Source: Sphingobacteriaceae bacterium (GTDB lineage Bacteria > Bacteroidota > Bacteroidia > B-17B0 > Aurantibacillaceae). From it: a stretch of 64,000 nt of DNA. The translations under genes were made by a program, and so were the position numbers. The notes under the pieces were generated by a model. That model searched no databases and was not told the DNA's origin. It worked only from the letters and a program-made list of their open reading frames with translations. The stretch spans positions 62,001 through 126,000 of the forward strand of contig CANKBS010000005.1 of the NCBI GenBank assembly GCA_947480015.1, given 5' to 3'. Shown in pieces: positions 52,629-62,148 of the stretch (the stretch's first letter is position 1; the number at the start of each line of letters is the position of its first letter).

Positions 52629-53264
52629 ATGATTCCTAAAGCCCTTTTGTTCTTAGCTTTTTTACTTCTTAATATATTGGTCACGGCGCAAAATGATTCG
52701 GTGATGTACACTGTTGGCAACCGCTTACCCGATGGTGTGTATGTGAGTTACGAAGATTTCAGAAGAAACGCGGCCATTGTAAAAGAACAGATTATTTCAA
52801 AAGAAGATAAAGAACAATTGGAATTTGTTGGCAAGGTGTTAGCTACGGCAACCTTCTCTTATAATCAAAATGATATTTTGCATACGCTTGAATCGAAGCG
52901 ATGCTGGGGTTATGTTCAGAATAATACTTTTTATATTAATTACAAAGGTGACTTTTATCGCATACCGGTATTTGGTTTCATTTCCTATTTGGTAGCTTCT
53001 GTTACTGTTGTCAACAATGGTTTTTACGATCCCCGGTTTGGTTATATGGGTGCAACCACAACGAAAGAAATTCGTGAATTTGTGTTTAATTTTTATGATG
53101 GCGTGCTACTGGAATGCACTGCAGACAGAGCTGATGAACTCCTCAGTCGCGATAAAACCTTGTTTGAAGAATACAAAAAAATTCCCCGTCGTAGACAAAA
53201 AGAACAGATGTACCGCTACATCCGCAAATACAATGATTTGCATCCGGTTTATTTTTTGAAGTGA
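52629..53264 (+). CDS. Exported hypothetical protein, 211 residues
   Basis: Not recognised. Signal peptide at 1-20 (ending LVTAQ) and a mature region with several aromatic beta-like stretches (NTFYINYKGDFYRIPVFGFISYLVASVTVVNNGFYD) and a charged C-terminus (RRRQKEQMYRYIRKYNDLHPVYFLK). It probably stays in the periplasm or outer membrane. Divergent from the subtilase, whose start is 48 bp away; the two could share a regulator. No homologous family comes to mind. Confidence 0.6.
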   Translation: MIPKALLFLAFLLLNILVTAQNDSVMYTVGNRLPDGVYVSYEDFRRNAAIVKEQIISKEDKEQLEFVGKVLATATFSYNQNDILHTLESKRCWGYVQNNTFYINYKGDFYRIPVFGFISYLVASVTVVNNGFYDPRFGYMGATTTKEIREFVFNFYDGVLLECTADRADELLSRDKTLFEEYKKIPRRRQKEQMYRYIRKYNDLHPVYFLK

Positions 53265-53572
53265 CTTGGAGGCTCAGGAGACCTTGCTATTATAGAATTT
53301 TCTTTTAACGCCCTCTTTTAACAGTACACTCATTTAACCACTAAGTACACAAAGAAGGGCACAGAGTTCACATTGAATTTTTTTTCTCATTTAAAAAACT
53401 TAGTTTCATTGTAAATAAAATGTCATGAATTATTATAAGTCCTTTAACTCCCCATTTCGACTGATTTTTTGTTAAGGGGTTTTCAACAATAGGGTGCTGC
53501 TATAATTGACCCTTTTGGCTTTATTAGCAATTGTTTCAATCCAAAAAATTGTATCTTTAGGACTTCAAATTT
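53265..53572. other. Intergenic region with dispersed repeat word
   Basis: No gene. It holds AACCACTAAGTACACAAAG at 53336-53354 and GGGCACAGAG at 53358-53367, matched by the reverse-oriented copy near 63770-63815. A weak promoter for gatB is possible: TTG at 53531-53533 with TATCTTTA at 53552-53559 (18-base spacer). Confidence 0.45.
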
Positions 53573-55024
53573 ATGAGCGTTTACGATAAATATCAAACCG
53601 TAATTGGTTTAGAGTGCCACATACAATTGTTGACCAAAACAAAAATGTATAGCAGCGATGTGGCTGAATACGGCGGCCTTCCTAACACGCACGTGAGTGT
53701 AGTTACCTTAGGTCACCCCGGCACCCTACCTGTTGTGAATGAAAGAGCCATCGAATTTGCTGTTAAACTGGGTATTGCCGTTAATGCCAATATTCGTGAA
53801 GAGAACCAGTTTGCCCGCAAAAATTATTTTTATGCCGATCTTCCCAAAGGTTATCAAATTACACAGGATAAAACCCCCATCTGTACCGGTGGATATATCA
53901 CTTCCAAATTAAAAGACGGTTCGGAATTGCGTGTTAACCTTACCCGCATTCACATGGAAGAAGATGCCGGTAAAAGTTTACACGACATCGATCCTTTTGA
54001 AACCCTTATCGATCTTAACCGCGCAGGTACTCCTTTACTCGAAATTGTAACCGAACCCGATCTCAGAAGCGGTGAAGAAGCTTATTCTTATCTCACCGAA
54101 GTGCGTAAACTGGTGCGTTACCTCGAGATTTGCGATGGTAACATGGAAGAAGGTTCTTTACGTTGTGATGCCAATATTTCGGTGATGCTCAACGGCGCCA
54201 AAGAATTTGGTAAAAAAGTGGAAGTTAAAAACATGAACTCCTTCCGCAACGTACAACGTGCTATCGATTTTGAAATCAAACGTCAAATCGACCTGTTGGA
54301 AGCCGGAGAAAGTATTGCCGGTGAAACCCGTAGTTTCGATGCGGTGAAGGATCTAACCTTCTCAATGCGCAGCAAAGAAAGCGCCAACGATTACCGTTAT
54401 TTTCCCGAACCTGATCTGCAACCGGTGTTTGTAAGCCAAGATTATATCAATGGTCTGAAAGCTCTTATGCCAACCTTACCTGCGGCTTTATTCAAAACTT
54501 ATACAACACAATACAAACTCAGCGATTACGACGCTACGCAAATTATCGATTCCAAAGAAGTAGCGGCCTATTTTAATGAGCTGGTAAAACACACGACTAA
54601 TTTTAAGTCTGCAGCCAATTGGCTGATGGGACCGGTAAAATCCTATCTCAATGAAAGGGCATTAAATTTTTCTGATTTTAAATTATCTCCACAAAAAGTG
54701 GCTGAACTCATCGCTCTTATTGATTCCGGTAAAGTGAGTAACTCGGCAGCGAATCAAAGTATTTTTCCTGAACTCATTGCGCATCCTGAAAAAACAGCCG
54801 AAAATATTGCCATTGCACTTGATCTTATTCAAAACAGCGACAGCAACGCTTTACAAAGTTTAGTAACCGAAGCCTTGAGTAAATTTCCTGAAAAGGTTAT
54901 AGAATATAAAAACGGAAAAGTGGGTCTGCTTGGCATGTTTGTGGGTGAAGTGATGAAACTCAGCAAAGGCAAAGCCGATCCGAAAATATTAAATCAATTA
55001 GTAAAAGAAACCTTAGAGAAATAA
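53573..55024 (+). CDS. gatB: Asp-tRNA(Asn)/Glu-tRNA(Gln) amidotransferase subunit B
   Basis: Transamidation of misacylated Glu-tRNA(Gln) or Asp-tRNA(Asn) using ammonia from GatA; a 483-residue subunit of the GatCAB complex. The family opening VIGLECHIQLLTKTKMYSSD, FYADLPKGYQITQDKTPICTGG, RIHMEEDAGKSLHD, TPLLEIVTEPDLRSGEEAYSYL and the YqeY-like C-terminal domain (to KGKADPKILNQLVKE) are clear. The following gene starts 7 bp after its stop, so the run continues. Confidence 0.97.
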   Translation: MSVYDKYQTVIGLECHIQLLTKTKMYSSDVAEYGGLPNTHVSVVTLGHPGTLPVVNERAIEFAVKLGIAVNANIREENQFARKNYFYADLPKGYQITQDKTPICTGGYITSKLKDGSELRVNLTRIHMEEDAGKSLHDIDPFETLIDLNRAGTPLLEIVTEPDLRSGEEAYSYLTEVRKLVRYLEICDGNMEEGSLRCDANISVMLNGAKEFGKKVEVKNMNSFRNVQRAIDFEIKRQIDLLEAGESIAGETRSFDAVKDLTFSMRSKESANDYRYFPEPDLQPVFVSQDYINGLKALMPTLPAALFKTYTTQYKLSDYDATQIIDSKEVAAYFNELVKHTTNFKSAANWLMGPVKSYLNERALNFSDFKLSPQKVAELIALIDSGKVSNSAANQSIFPELIAHPEKTAENIAIALDLIQNSDSNALQSLVTEALSKFPEKVIEYKNGKVGLLGMFVGEVMKLSKGKADPKILNQLVKETLEK

Positions 55025-55031
55025 TATCACC

Positions 55032-56156
55032 ATGTATAAATCCATCATTTGTATTGCCGGTTTGGCGCTTTTAAGTTCATGTGGCAACGGTAAAAAAAAT
55101 ACCGGCTTCGAGTTAAAAGGAAATTTTTCAAACAGCAAAGGCGAAACTATTTTTCTTGAAAAACTGGGCACGGCACAACCAATTATTGTGGATAGTACCG
55201 TAATGGAAGAGAACGGTGATTTTGAATTCAAAAACTACTCACCTAAAATTGGTTTCTACCGCATTAAGTTAAGTCCGCAAAACTTTGCCATGCTGGTATT
55301 AGACAGCGCCGACAAAGTTAACGTAACGGGGAATATTACCGATTTAAGCAACTCCTACAAAACAGAAGGCTCTGCCGAAACGGCATTATTTTTGGAATAT
55401 AATGAGATTTCAAAAAAACGCGATCTGCGTCTTGACTCACTCAACAAGGCTTTCCAACAAACCATGGAAGTGCATAAAATGGATGCCAAACGCATGGATT
55501 CGTTAAGTAAATTATTTGAAGGTCCGTATAACGCCATTGTAAATTCCACCAACTTAGTCATGATCGAAAAGATCAAAAAAAATGCTGACATGTATTCTTC
55601 CATTATAGCCATTCAGGCTTTGGAACCGGATAAATACCATGACGTATACCAAGCCTTAGACGCTTCACTCACAAAAAAATTCCCGCGCGATAACAACATT
55701 AAAATGTTTCACGATGTGGTTCAAAAAATGTTAGCTACCCGCGAAGGTAGTTTAGCACCGGATATTAACTTGCCAAGTCCTGATGGAAAAGAAATTGCAT
55801 TAAGTTCATTAAGAGGTAAGGTAGTCCTGATCGATTTTTGGGCCAGCTGGTGCGGGCCCTGCCGTAAGGAAATGCCGAATGTTGTGAAGGCTTATGCTAA
55901 ATACAAAACCAGAGGTTTTGAAATTTACGGAGTATCGCTCGATCAAGATAAAGACCGTTGGGTAGAAGCCATTGCCAAAGACGGCATTACCTGGCCGCAG
56001 GTAAGTGACCTCAAACACTGGAGCAGTGAAGGCGCCCGTTTATACAACGTACAAAGTATTCCTTATACTGTGTTGGTAGATAAAGAAGGCAAAATCATCG
56101 CGAAAAATCTTCGTGGTGCCGAATTGGAAAAGAAACTCGAAGAGGTATTAAATTAA
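55032..56156 (+). CDS. TlpA-like thioredoxin-fold lipoprotein (DUF4369)
   Basis: A 374-residue envelope protein: lipoprotein signal with lipobox LLSSC (Cys17), an N-terminal DUF4369-like domain (about 30-125), a helical linker (about 130-225) and a thioredoxin/AhpC-like domain at about 240-374 with active site ASWCGPCRKEMPNV. Such proteins are reductants of periplasmic thiols, often for cytochrome maturation or stress. The next gene overlaps its stop by one base (TAATG), showing tight coupling. Confidence 0.9.
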   Translation: MYKSIICIAGLALLSSCGNGKKNTGFELKGNFSNSKGETIFLEKLGTAQPIIVDSTVMEENGDFEFKNYSPKIGFYRIKLSPQNFAMLVLDSADKVNVTGNITDLSNSYKTEGSAETALFLEYNEISKKRDLRLDSLNKAFQQTMEVHKMDAKRMDSLSKLFEGPYNAIVNSTNLVMIEKIKKNADMYSSIIAIQALEPDKYHDVYQALDASLTKKFPRDNNIKMFHDVVQKMLATREGSLAPDINLPSPDGKEIALSSLRGKVVLIDFWASWCGPCRKEMPNVVKAYAKYKTRGFEIYGVSLDQDKDRWVEAIAKDGITWPQVSDLKHWSSEGARLYNVQSIPYTVLVDKEGKIIAKNLRGAELEKKLEEVLN

Positions 56157-59100
56157 TGGTGAAAAATATTCGGATTAAAAATAAGCGCTCTGGTTTTTTC
56201 TCGGCGCTTTTTTTTATTGTTTTAGGTGCCTGGGCTCAACAAACCTATTTCCAGCAGGAAGTAAATTATACCATGCGTGTGCGTTTGAATGATGAAAAGC
56301 ACAGCCTCTCTGCCTTCCAGGAGATTCAATACATTAATAATTCGTCGAGCACACTCGATTTTATTTATTTTCATTTATGGCCCAATGCCTATAAAAACAG
56401 CAGCACGGCACTTGGTAAACAATTATTGGCAAGCGGTAAAACCGATCTGTTTTTTTCCTTGCCCGAAGAACGCGGCTTTATTGATAGTCTGAACTTTAAA
56501 GTGAAAGGAAAAAGCATTCGCTGGGAATTAGATAAAGAGCATATCGATATTTGTAAATTGTTTTTGGATCAGGTTCTGAAACCCGGAGATAGCATCACTA
56601 TCAGCACGCCGTTTTATGTAAAAATCCCCGATGCTAAATTTTCACGTCTCGGTCATACGGGTCAGGCTTACTTTATGACGCAATGGTACCCAAAGCCTGC
56701 GGTGTTTGATAATAGCGGCTGGCATCAAATGCCATACCTCGATCAGGGTGAGTTTTATTCGGAGTTTGGAAGTTTTGATGTGAGCATTAGTCTGCCTGCC
56801 AATTACCTGGTAGCTGCTACCGGCGATCGTATGGATCCAGACGAGGAAGATAGTTTTTTAAATCGCAAGGTGGCCGAAACAATGGAGCGCATGGATAAAA
56901 AAGAGTATAATCAAAAGGACTTGACTTTTCCAATCTCTTCACAAAAAATAAAAACACTTCGTTTTGTGCAACACCGGGTGCATGACTTTGCCTGGTTTGC
57001 CGACAAACGTTTTAATGTCTTGCATGATCAAATTGAATTGCCTACATCGCGCCGTACCGTTGATACCTGGATCTTTTTTACGAATAAAAATTTTAATTTG
57101 TGGAAGGATGCCATTTCTTATGTGAACGAATCGACCTTGTTTTATTCGCATTTAAACGGCGATTATCCTTATAACCATGTAACGGCTATCGACGGTACCA
57201 TCATGGCCGGAGGCGGCATGGAATATCCCAATATTACCGTGATTGGGGATGCGAGTTCGGCTTTTGAATTGGATATGGTGATCACCCATGAAGTGGGGCA
57301 TAATTGGTTCTACGGCATATTAGGCTCTAATGAACGCGATTACCCCATGATGGACGAAGGCATTAATTCTTTTTACGAATTACGTTATGTAAGGGCGAAG
57401 TACCCTGAAAAAAAATTAACTGAATTTATTGGCCGCGACACAACATTTAAATTGTTTGGCGTGAATAAAATTCCGGTGTGGCGTTACCACGAACTTGGTT
57501 TTTTTACCCCGCTCAAAGCACGTAATGATCAGCCCCTTAACCTAAAGGCAGCTGATTATACCGAAGCTAATTATGGTTGCATTGTTTATAGTAAGTCGGC
57601 ACTCATTTTTGATTACCTCTGCGAATACATGGGCGAAAAAAGTTTTGACGACGCCATGAAATTTTATTTCGAACAGTATAAGTTCAAACATCCGCAACCA
57701 CAGGATCTTTTAAAAACCCTTGAATTTTTTAACGGAAAAAGTCTGGCCTGGTTTCAAAATAGTCTCATCAACAGTACCGATCACATCGATTACAAGATTA
57801 AGCGTGTAAAGAAAAATGATGACGGGACTTACTCCTTAAAAATTAAAAATAAAACCGGCACTTTGGCTCCATTTAATATTTACGGGTATAAAAACAATGT
57901 TCCTGTAGGACTCATCTGGTACGACGGTTTTGAAAAGACAAAGACACTGGGTTTTGTAGCTTCTGATGTGGATCGTTTAAAAATTGATGGCACCGATCAA
58001 ATGCCGGATATTAATCGTAAAAATAATTTTATCAGAAGCAAAGGACTCTTTAAAAAAGCAAAACCTTTACAGTTTAATTTCCTGACCAAATTTGAAAATC
58101 CGGCAAAATACCAAATCAACTATGTGCCTTTAATTGGTGCCAATGCGTATAACGGATTGATGCTGGGCGCCGCCATTCACAATTACAGTTTTTATCAGAA
58201 ACGTTTTGAGTACATGCTGGCCCCCATGTATGCATTTAACACCAATAGTCCGGTGGGTTATGCTGAATTTAACCTCAATCTTCATCCTGATCATATTTTT
58301 AAACACATCACCATTGGCGCCAAATTTAAATCCTTTGCCTACGATTATTCCAATGTGGGCTTGGTAGCCGGCAATACAAGCAAGATCAGTGATTTGTATG
58401 ACAAGTTTTATAAGATTACACCTTATATACAATGTGAACTAAAAAAGAAGGAGGCCAATAGTAACACCACCCAATTTATTACTTACAGCAATACGAATTT
58501 GTTTGTAGATAGTCTCGATGTAAGCTCTCTTATTTCCACAAGCAGTAAAGGTCCACGCACCAAAAACCATTTCTCCTTTGTGAATCAGTTAAATTACGAT
58601 TTATCAAACACGCGAAGCATCGATCCGTTTAAACTGCATGTTAATTTGCAACATACCATGAGTATGGCAAAGATTTCGGCTACCATTAATTATAAACTCA
58701 CGCTTAGTAAAAAGAGTTATGTAGAGTTGCGTTTCTTTGTCGGTACTTTTTTGGCGGGGAATGCGAATGAGCGTGGTTACTATGCCTACAGGGCCAATGG
58801 TTATAACGGTCCGCAGGATTACCTCTTTGAAACTAATTTTGTGGGAAGAAATCAAACCAGCGGCATTGGTTTTAATCAGTTCACCGAAAAAGACGGGGCT
58901 TTAAAAGTATGGACGCCCTTGGGGCAAACCGGACAATGGCTCACCTCATTGAATATTAAATCGCCAAAACTATTTAAGTTGCCAATAAAAGCTTTTGCCG
59001 ATGTGGTGGTGTGTGATGCTCGATCTTTGCTTACAGACAAAGTATTGTGGGATGCCGGTTTTAATATTGTTTTGTGGCAGGATATTATTGATGTTTATAT

Positions 59101-59233
59101 TCCTTTGCTTTATAATAATGATATACAAAAAACTTTGGAATTAAACAATGTGCAATTCCAGAACCGGATTCGCTTTACATTTAATATTCATAAATTAGTG
59201 CCGCATAGTATTTTACAAAATAATTTATTTTAA
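56156..59233 (+). CDS. M1-family metallopeptidase, secreted
   Basis: A 1025-residue zinc peptidase. Signal peptide about 1-27 (ending AWAQ). An N-terminal beta-sandwich precedes the catalytic domain, with substrate-binding GGGMEYP (about 350) and the zinc motif HEVGHNWFYG (about 378-387) with third ligand Glu at about 401 (MDEGINSF). The C-terminal half (about 600-1025) is an extra barrel-like, aromatic-rich region that is found in long Bacteroidota M1 peptidases. It is translationally coupled to the TlpA-like gene by a one-base overlap. Substrates are unknown. Confidence 0.9.
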   Translation: MVKNIRIKNKRSGFFSALFFIVLGAWAQQTYFQQEVNYTMRVRLNDEKHSLSAFQEIQYINNSSSTLDFIYFHLWPNAYKNSSTALGKQLLASGKTDLFFSLPEERGFIDSLNFKVKGKSIRWELDKEHIDICKLFLDQVLKPGDSITISTPFYVKIPDAKFSRLGHTGQAYFMTQWYPKPAVFDNSGWHQMPYLDQGEFYSEFGSFDVSISLPANYLVAATGDRMDPDEEDSFLNRKVAETMERMDKKEYNQKDLTFPISSQKIKTLRFVQHRVHDFAWFADKRFNVLHDQIELPTSRRTVDTWIFFTNKNFNLWKDAISYVNESTLFYSHLNGDYPYNHVTAIDGTIMAGGGMEYPNITVIGDASSAFELDMVITHEVGHNWFYGILGSNERDYPMMDEGINSFYELRYVRAKYPEKKLTEFIGRDTTFKLFGVNKIPVWRYHELGFFTPLKARNDQPLNLKAADYTEANYGCIVYSKSALIFDYLCEYMGEKSFDDAMKFYFEQYKFKHPQPQDLLKTLEFFNGKSLAWFQNSLINSTDHIDYKIKRVKKNDDGTYSLKIKNKTGTLAPFNIYGYKNNVPVGLIWYDGFEKTKTLGFVASDVDRLKIDGTDQMPDINRKNNFIRSKGLFKKAKPLQFNFLTKFENPAKYQINYVPLIGANAYNGLMLGAAIHNYSFYQKRFEYMLAPMYAFNTNSPVGYAEFNLNLHPDHIFKHITIGAKFKSFAYDYSNVGLVAGNTSKISDLYDKFYKITPYIQCELKKKEANSNTTQFITYSNTNLFVDSLDVSSLISTSSKGPRTKNHFSFVNQLNYDLSNTRSIDPFKLHVNLQHTMSMAKISATINYKLTLSKKSYVELRFFVGTFLAGNANERGYYAYRANGYNGPQDYLFETNFVGRNQTSGIGFNQFTEKDGALKVWTPLGQTGQWLTSLNIKSPKLFKLPIKAFADVVVCDARSLLTDKVLWDAGFNIVLWQDIIDVYIPLLYNNDIQKTLELNNVQFQNRIRFTFNIHKLVPHSILQNNLF

Positions 59234-59241
59234 ATTTTTAA

Positions 59242-59994
59242 ATGTCCACTTCAAAAAAAATATATTTTGCTTCCGATTTTCATTTAGGAGTTCCGACACA
59301 TGCCAGCAGTTTGGTTCGCGAAAAGACCATTTGCCGTTGGCTCGACAGTATTAAAGGGGATGCCGCCGAAATTTATCTGGTGGGTGATATTTTTGATTTC
59401 TGGTACGAGTACACATACACGGTGCCTAAGGGAACCGTTAGATTGCTCGGAAAGATTGCTGAGATAACCGATTCGGGAATTCCCGTTCATTTTTTTGTTG
59501 GCAATCACGATCTGTGGATGAACGATTATTTTGAAGAGGAATTAAATGTGCGTGTGCATCACGAAGCAATTACCAAAACCTATAACGGTAAAAATTTATA
59601 CATTGGTCATGGCGATGGTTTGGGTCCGGGCGACAAGTCGTACAAGGTGTTACGCCGTATTTTTGCTAGTAAAACTTGTCAATGGTTATTTTCACGTTTG
59701 CATCCTAACTTAGCTTTTTACATTGCAAAAAAAAGCAGTAAACGCAGTCGGGTGATTACCGGTGATAGCGATGAGAAATTTTTAGGCGCTGAAAATGAAT
59801 GGTTGTTTTTATTCAGTCGTGAGTATCAGAAAACCCACCCCATAGATTATTTTGTATTTGGTCACAGGCATTTGCCTTTAGATCTGGATGTTGATGGTAA
59901 AGCCCGTTACATCAATCTGGGCGAGTGGATCCAGTATAATTCCTATGCTGTTTTTGACGGCGAAAAAATGGAACTTAAAACCTTCGAGAAATAG
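59242..59994 (+). CDS. UDP-2,3-diacylglucosamine diphosphatase, LpxH-like
   Basis: Calcineurin-type metallophosphatase of lipid A synthesis that cleaves UDP-2,3-diacylglucosamine to lipid X. The 250-residue protein shows the metal motifs FASDFHLG, GDIFDFWYEY, FVGNHDLWM, IGHGDGLGPGD and FGHRHLPLD in the canonical order. The peptidase gene ends 8 bp upstream; it is the fourth gene in the gatB run. Its 3' end meets the AI-2E transporter gene 4 bp away on the other strand. Bacteroidota commonly have LpxH rather than LpxI. Confidence 0.9.
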   Translation: MSTSKKIYFASDFHLGVPTHASSLVREKTICRWLDSIKGDAAEIYLVGDIFDFWYEYTYTVPKGTVRLLGKIAEITDSGIPVHFFVGNHDLWMNDYFEEELNVRVHHEAITKTYNGKNLYIGHGDGLGPGDKSYKVLRRIFASKTCQWLFSRLHPNLAFYIAKKSSKRSRVITGDSDEKFLGAENEWLFLFSREYQKTHPIDYFVFGHRHLPLDLDVDGKARYINLGEWIQYNSYAVFDGEKMELKTFEK

Positions 59995-59998
59995 GAAA

Positions 59999-61084
59999 TT
60001 ATTTTTTCTTACGAAAAGTCTTCTGGTAAAGAAAAGGCACACCAATTTCCAACACCGCTTGTTTATCAGGCTTAGGCGCAGGATGATGGCCGTATTTAGA
60101 ATTATATATTTTTAAGAGTATAATAAAATACGAAATTAAAAGTGGACCAAAAATTAATCCCGGTACACCCATATAATTTAAGCCCATAATAACGCCCAAC
60201 ACGGTTACAACAGGATGCACATCGGCCATGCGTTTGGCCAGCACAAAACGAATCACATTATCGGCACTGCCCATAATTAGCGCACTCCAGGCCAATACCG
60301 CAAATCCCTGCCAAGTATTACCGCCTGCAAAAAGAAAAATACATACCGGTACCCAAATAATGCCGGTGCCAACAATTGGAATAATAGAAGCAAAGCCGGT
60401 TAAAATGCCCCAGAAAGAAGCTTCGGGTACATCACACAACCAATACATAAAAAAAGCACTTAGTCCTTGCACCACAGCTATTAACGGAATACCAATGGCA
60501 TTGCTGAATGTTTGCGACTTTAGTTCAGTAGCAAATAAATAGAGGCGTCTTTTATCAAACGGTAACGTAAGAATCAGCATGGCTTCCATGCGGTTAAAAC
60601 TCATGAGCAAAAAGTACATCAAAAAATACATCATGCCTATGGATGAAAAGAGTGAGAGGCCCATGTTGAGTAAGCCCGGAACTATTGCGGCCATGCGTGA
60701 TTGGATCTCGGAAATATTTTTATCGGTAAGAAATTTTACATTCATATGACTTTGCAGCTGAATGAGGTAATTCATAATAATTTCGGGCTGTCCAATTAAC
60801 CCCGACACTTTATTAAACAACAAACTTGAAAACGATAAAATGGGAAGCATGATGATGAAAAAAGAAATGAGTACAATCAAAAGTGCGGCACGGCTTTTTT
60901 TCCACTTTTTCTTGTGTACTAAAAACTCCATCCAGGGTTTAAAAAGCACGTAAAAAACCAGACTTCCTAAAAAAGCCGTAAAAAACTCGCTCATCGAATA
61001 GAGTAATAAGAGCGCAAAAACAACCATCACAAATAAAAAAAAGGATTTATTGATCTTATTACCGCTAAGTTGTCCGCTATCCAT
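59999..61084 (-). CDS. AI-2E family transporter
   Basis: A 361-residue inner membrane permease with about eight membrane segments in the family arrangement: two N-terminal helices (about 13-40, 61-85), a large loop (about 90-140), and a C-terminal cluster with IPLIAVVQGLSAFFMYWLC and FASIIPIVGTGIIWVPVCIFLF. The AI-2E/UPF0118 family is named after quorum-signal export, but most members are uncharacterised and some move ions, so the substrate is open. Stop is 4 bp from that of lpxH. Confidence 0.9.
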   Translation of the reverse strand: MDSGQLSGNKINKSFFLFVMVVFALLLLYSMSEFFTAFLGSLVFYVLFKPWMEFLVHKKKWKKSRAALLIVLISFFIIMLPILSFSSLLFNKVSGLIGQPEIIMNYLIQLQSHMNVKFLTDKNISEIQSRMAAIVPGLLNMGLSLFSSIGMMYFLMYFLLMSFNRMEAMLILTLPFDKRRLYLFATELKSQTFSNAIGIPLIAVVQGLSAFFMYWLCDVPEASFWGILTGFASIIPIVGTGIIWVPVCIFLFAGGNTWQGFAVLAWSALIMGSADNVIRFVLAKRMADVHPVVTVLGVIMGLNYMGVPGLIFGPLLISYFIILLKIYNSKYGHHPAPKPDKQAVLEIGVPFLYQKTFRKKK

Positions 61085-61151
61085 AAATGTGACTTGACTT
61101 CTGGTTTAATTTTTAGTAATTTTAATTAAAATATTTCAATATCAAGGTAAC

Positions 61152-61382
61152 ATGAATCACAAATCGAAGTTAATTTTTGTTTTTGCAGCAGGTGCCGCTA
61201 TTGGTGCCGGAATTATGGCCTTATTGGGTACCGAAAAAGGAAAACAATTCAGAGAAAAAGCCAAAGGAAAATTTTCTGAATTAAAAGATGAATTAACCGA
61301 TAATGTGGAAGACCTTGAAAAAGATCTGAGCGATGCTTTGGGTAAATTTGGTAAAAAGGCCAATCCAGAAACAAAATCCTGA
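61152..61382 (+). CDS. YtxH-domain protein, 76 residues
   Basis: One N-terminal membrane helix (about 7-25, LIFVFAAGAAIGAGIMALL with GTEKGKQFREKAKGK following) and a charged coiled tail. This pattern (G-A-rich helix then GTEKGKQFREK) is the YtxH family, small anchored proteins seen in stress regulons. It is divergent from the AI-2E transporter and starts a three-gene run with tight spacing (13 bp, then an 8-base overlap). Its biochemical role is unknown. Confidence 0.85.
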   Translation: MNHKSKLIFVFAAGAAIGAGIMALLGTEKGKQFREKAKGKFSELKDELTDNVEDLEKDLSDALGKFGKKANPETKS

Positions 61383-61395
61383 TTAAAAAAAAATT

Positions 61396-61782
61396 ATGGA
61401 AGACAAGGAAACAGATTTTTTTGGGGACACACATACGCTCTTAACCGACTATGTAGATGACCGGATGTTATTATTAAAAATTCAGGCGGCCGAAAAATCT
61501 GGCAAGCTCATCTCCACACTGGTAACCATGGCCGTTGTAGCCATTTTTTGTTTTATGATCCTTGTTTTTTTAAGTTTAATGGGTGGGTATTATTTTGCTG
61601 AACTCACCGGCAGTAAGGTCATAGGATTCGGCATCATTGCGGCTAGTTATGTTTTTGTACTGCTTGTTTTTTTACTCCTTAACCGATCGGTAGTTTCAAA
61701 ACGCATCAACAACATGGTGATTCGTATTTTCTTCGAACAATCGGCCTCAGAAGCCGAATTAAATGATTTTGACAATGACTAA
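61396..61782 (+). CDS. Holin-superfamily-III-like membrane protein
   Basis: A 128-residue protein with a polar N-terminal region (MEDKETDFFGDTHTLLTDYVDDRMLLLKIQAAEKSGKL), two membrane helices (about 42-63 and 74-97) and a short tail. This layout matches the phage_holin_3_6-type (DUF) family of bacterial stress proteins rather than true phage holins. It is the second gene of a three-gene run with YtxH and a basic 88-frame gene. It probably works in the inner membrane with them. Confidence 0.8.
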   Translation: MEDKETDFFGDTHTLLTDYVDDRMLLLKIQAAEKSGKLISTLVTMAVVAIFCFMILVFLSLMGGYYFAELTGSKVIGFGIIAASYVFVLLVFLLLNRSVVSKRINNMVIRIFFEQSASEAELNDFDND

Positions 61783-62029
61783 GCGCCTCATAACAATCAC
61801 CAATGCAGAAGAACTCGAACGTGAAGAGCGTCGTGTTATTAAACGCCTTAAAAAACAAGAAGCAGAATTGGCTGTTCGTATCAAACAATTGCCTGAAGAG
61901 GTCATAACCGTGGGTGTGGTTAAATTAGTTAGTGGAATTGTAGAAGGTGGGGCTTTAAAATCAGTGATAATTATCATTAAAAAAATCGGAACATCTATTT
62001 TCAGTTCCATCTTAAAAGACCAGATTTAG
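61775..62029 (+). CDS. Small protein with helical N-terminus, 84 residues
   Basis: Third gene of the run. The ATG at 61775 overlaps the holin-like gene's stop by 8 bases (ATGACTAA), a typical coupled arrangement; the longer frame from 61763 adds four residues. The N-terminal half is charged and helical (ITNAEELEREERRVIKRLKKQEAEL), the C-terminal half is hydrophobic and may lie in a membrane (VVKLVSGIVEGGALKSVIIIIKKI). Function not recognised, but it probably belongs with YtxH and the holin-like protein. Confidence 0.7.
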   Translation: MTKRLITITNAEELEREERRVIKRLKKQEAELAVRIKQLPEEVITVGVVKLVSGIVEGGALKSVIIIIKKIGTSIFSSILKDQI

Positions 62030-62148
62030 CCTATTTTAGAGGCTTTGACGCTAATTTGTTAAATCCTATATTAAAGTTGTGTTATTATTCGGGTAAAATT
62101 TGCCAATTCAAAAATAATGTAGTTATTTGTTACTCTAACTAAATCATT

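Noticed and set aside
61396-61782. Phage holin and hence a prophage
   Set aside because: The neighbours are YtxH and core genes; no phage structural, lysis or integrase genes occur.
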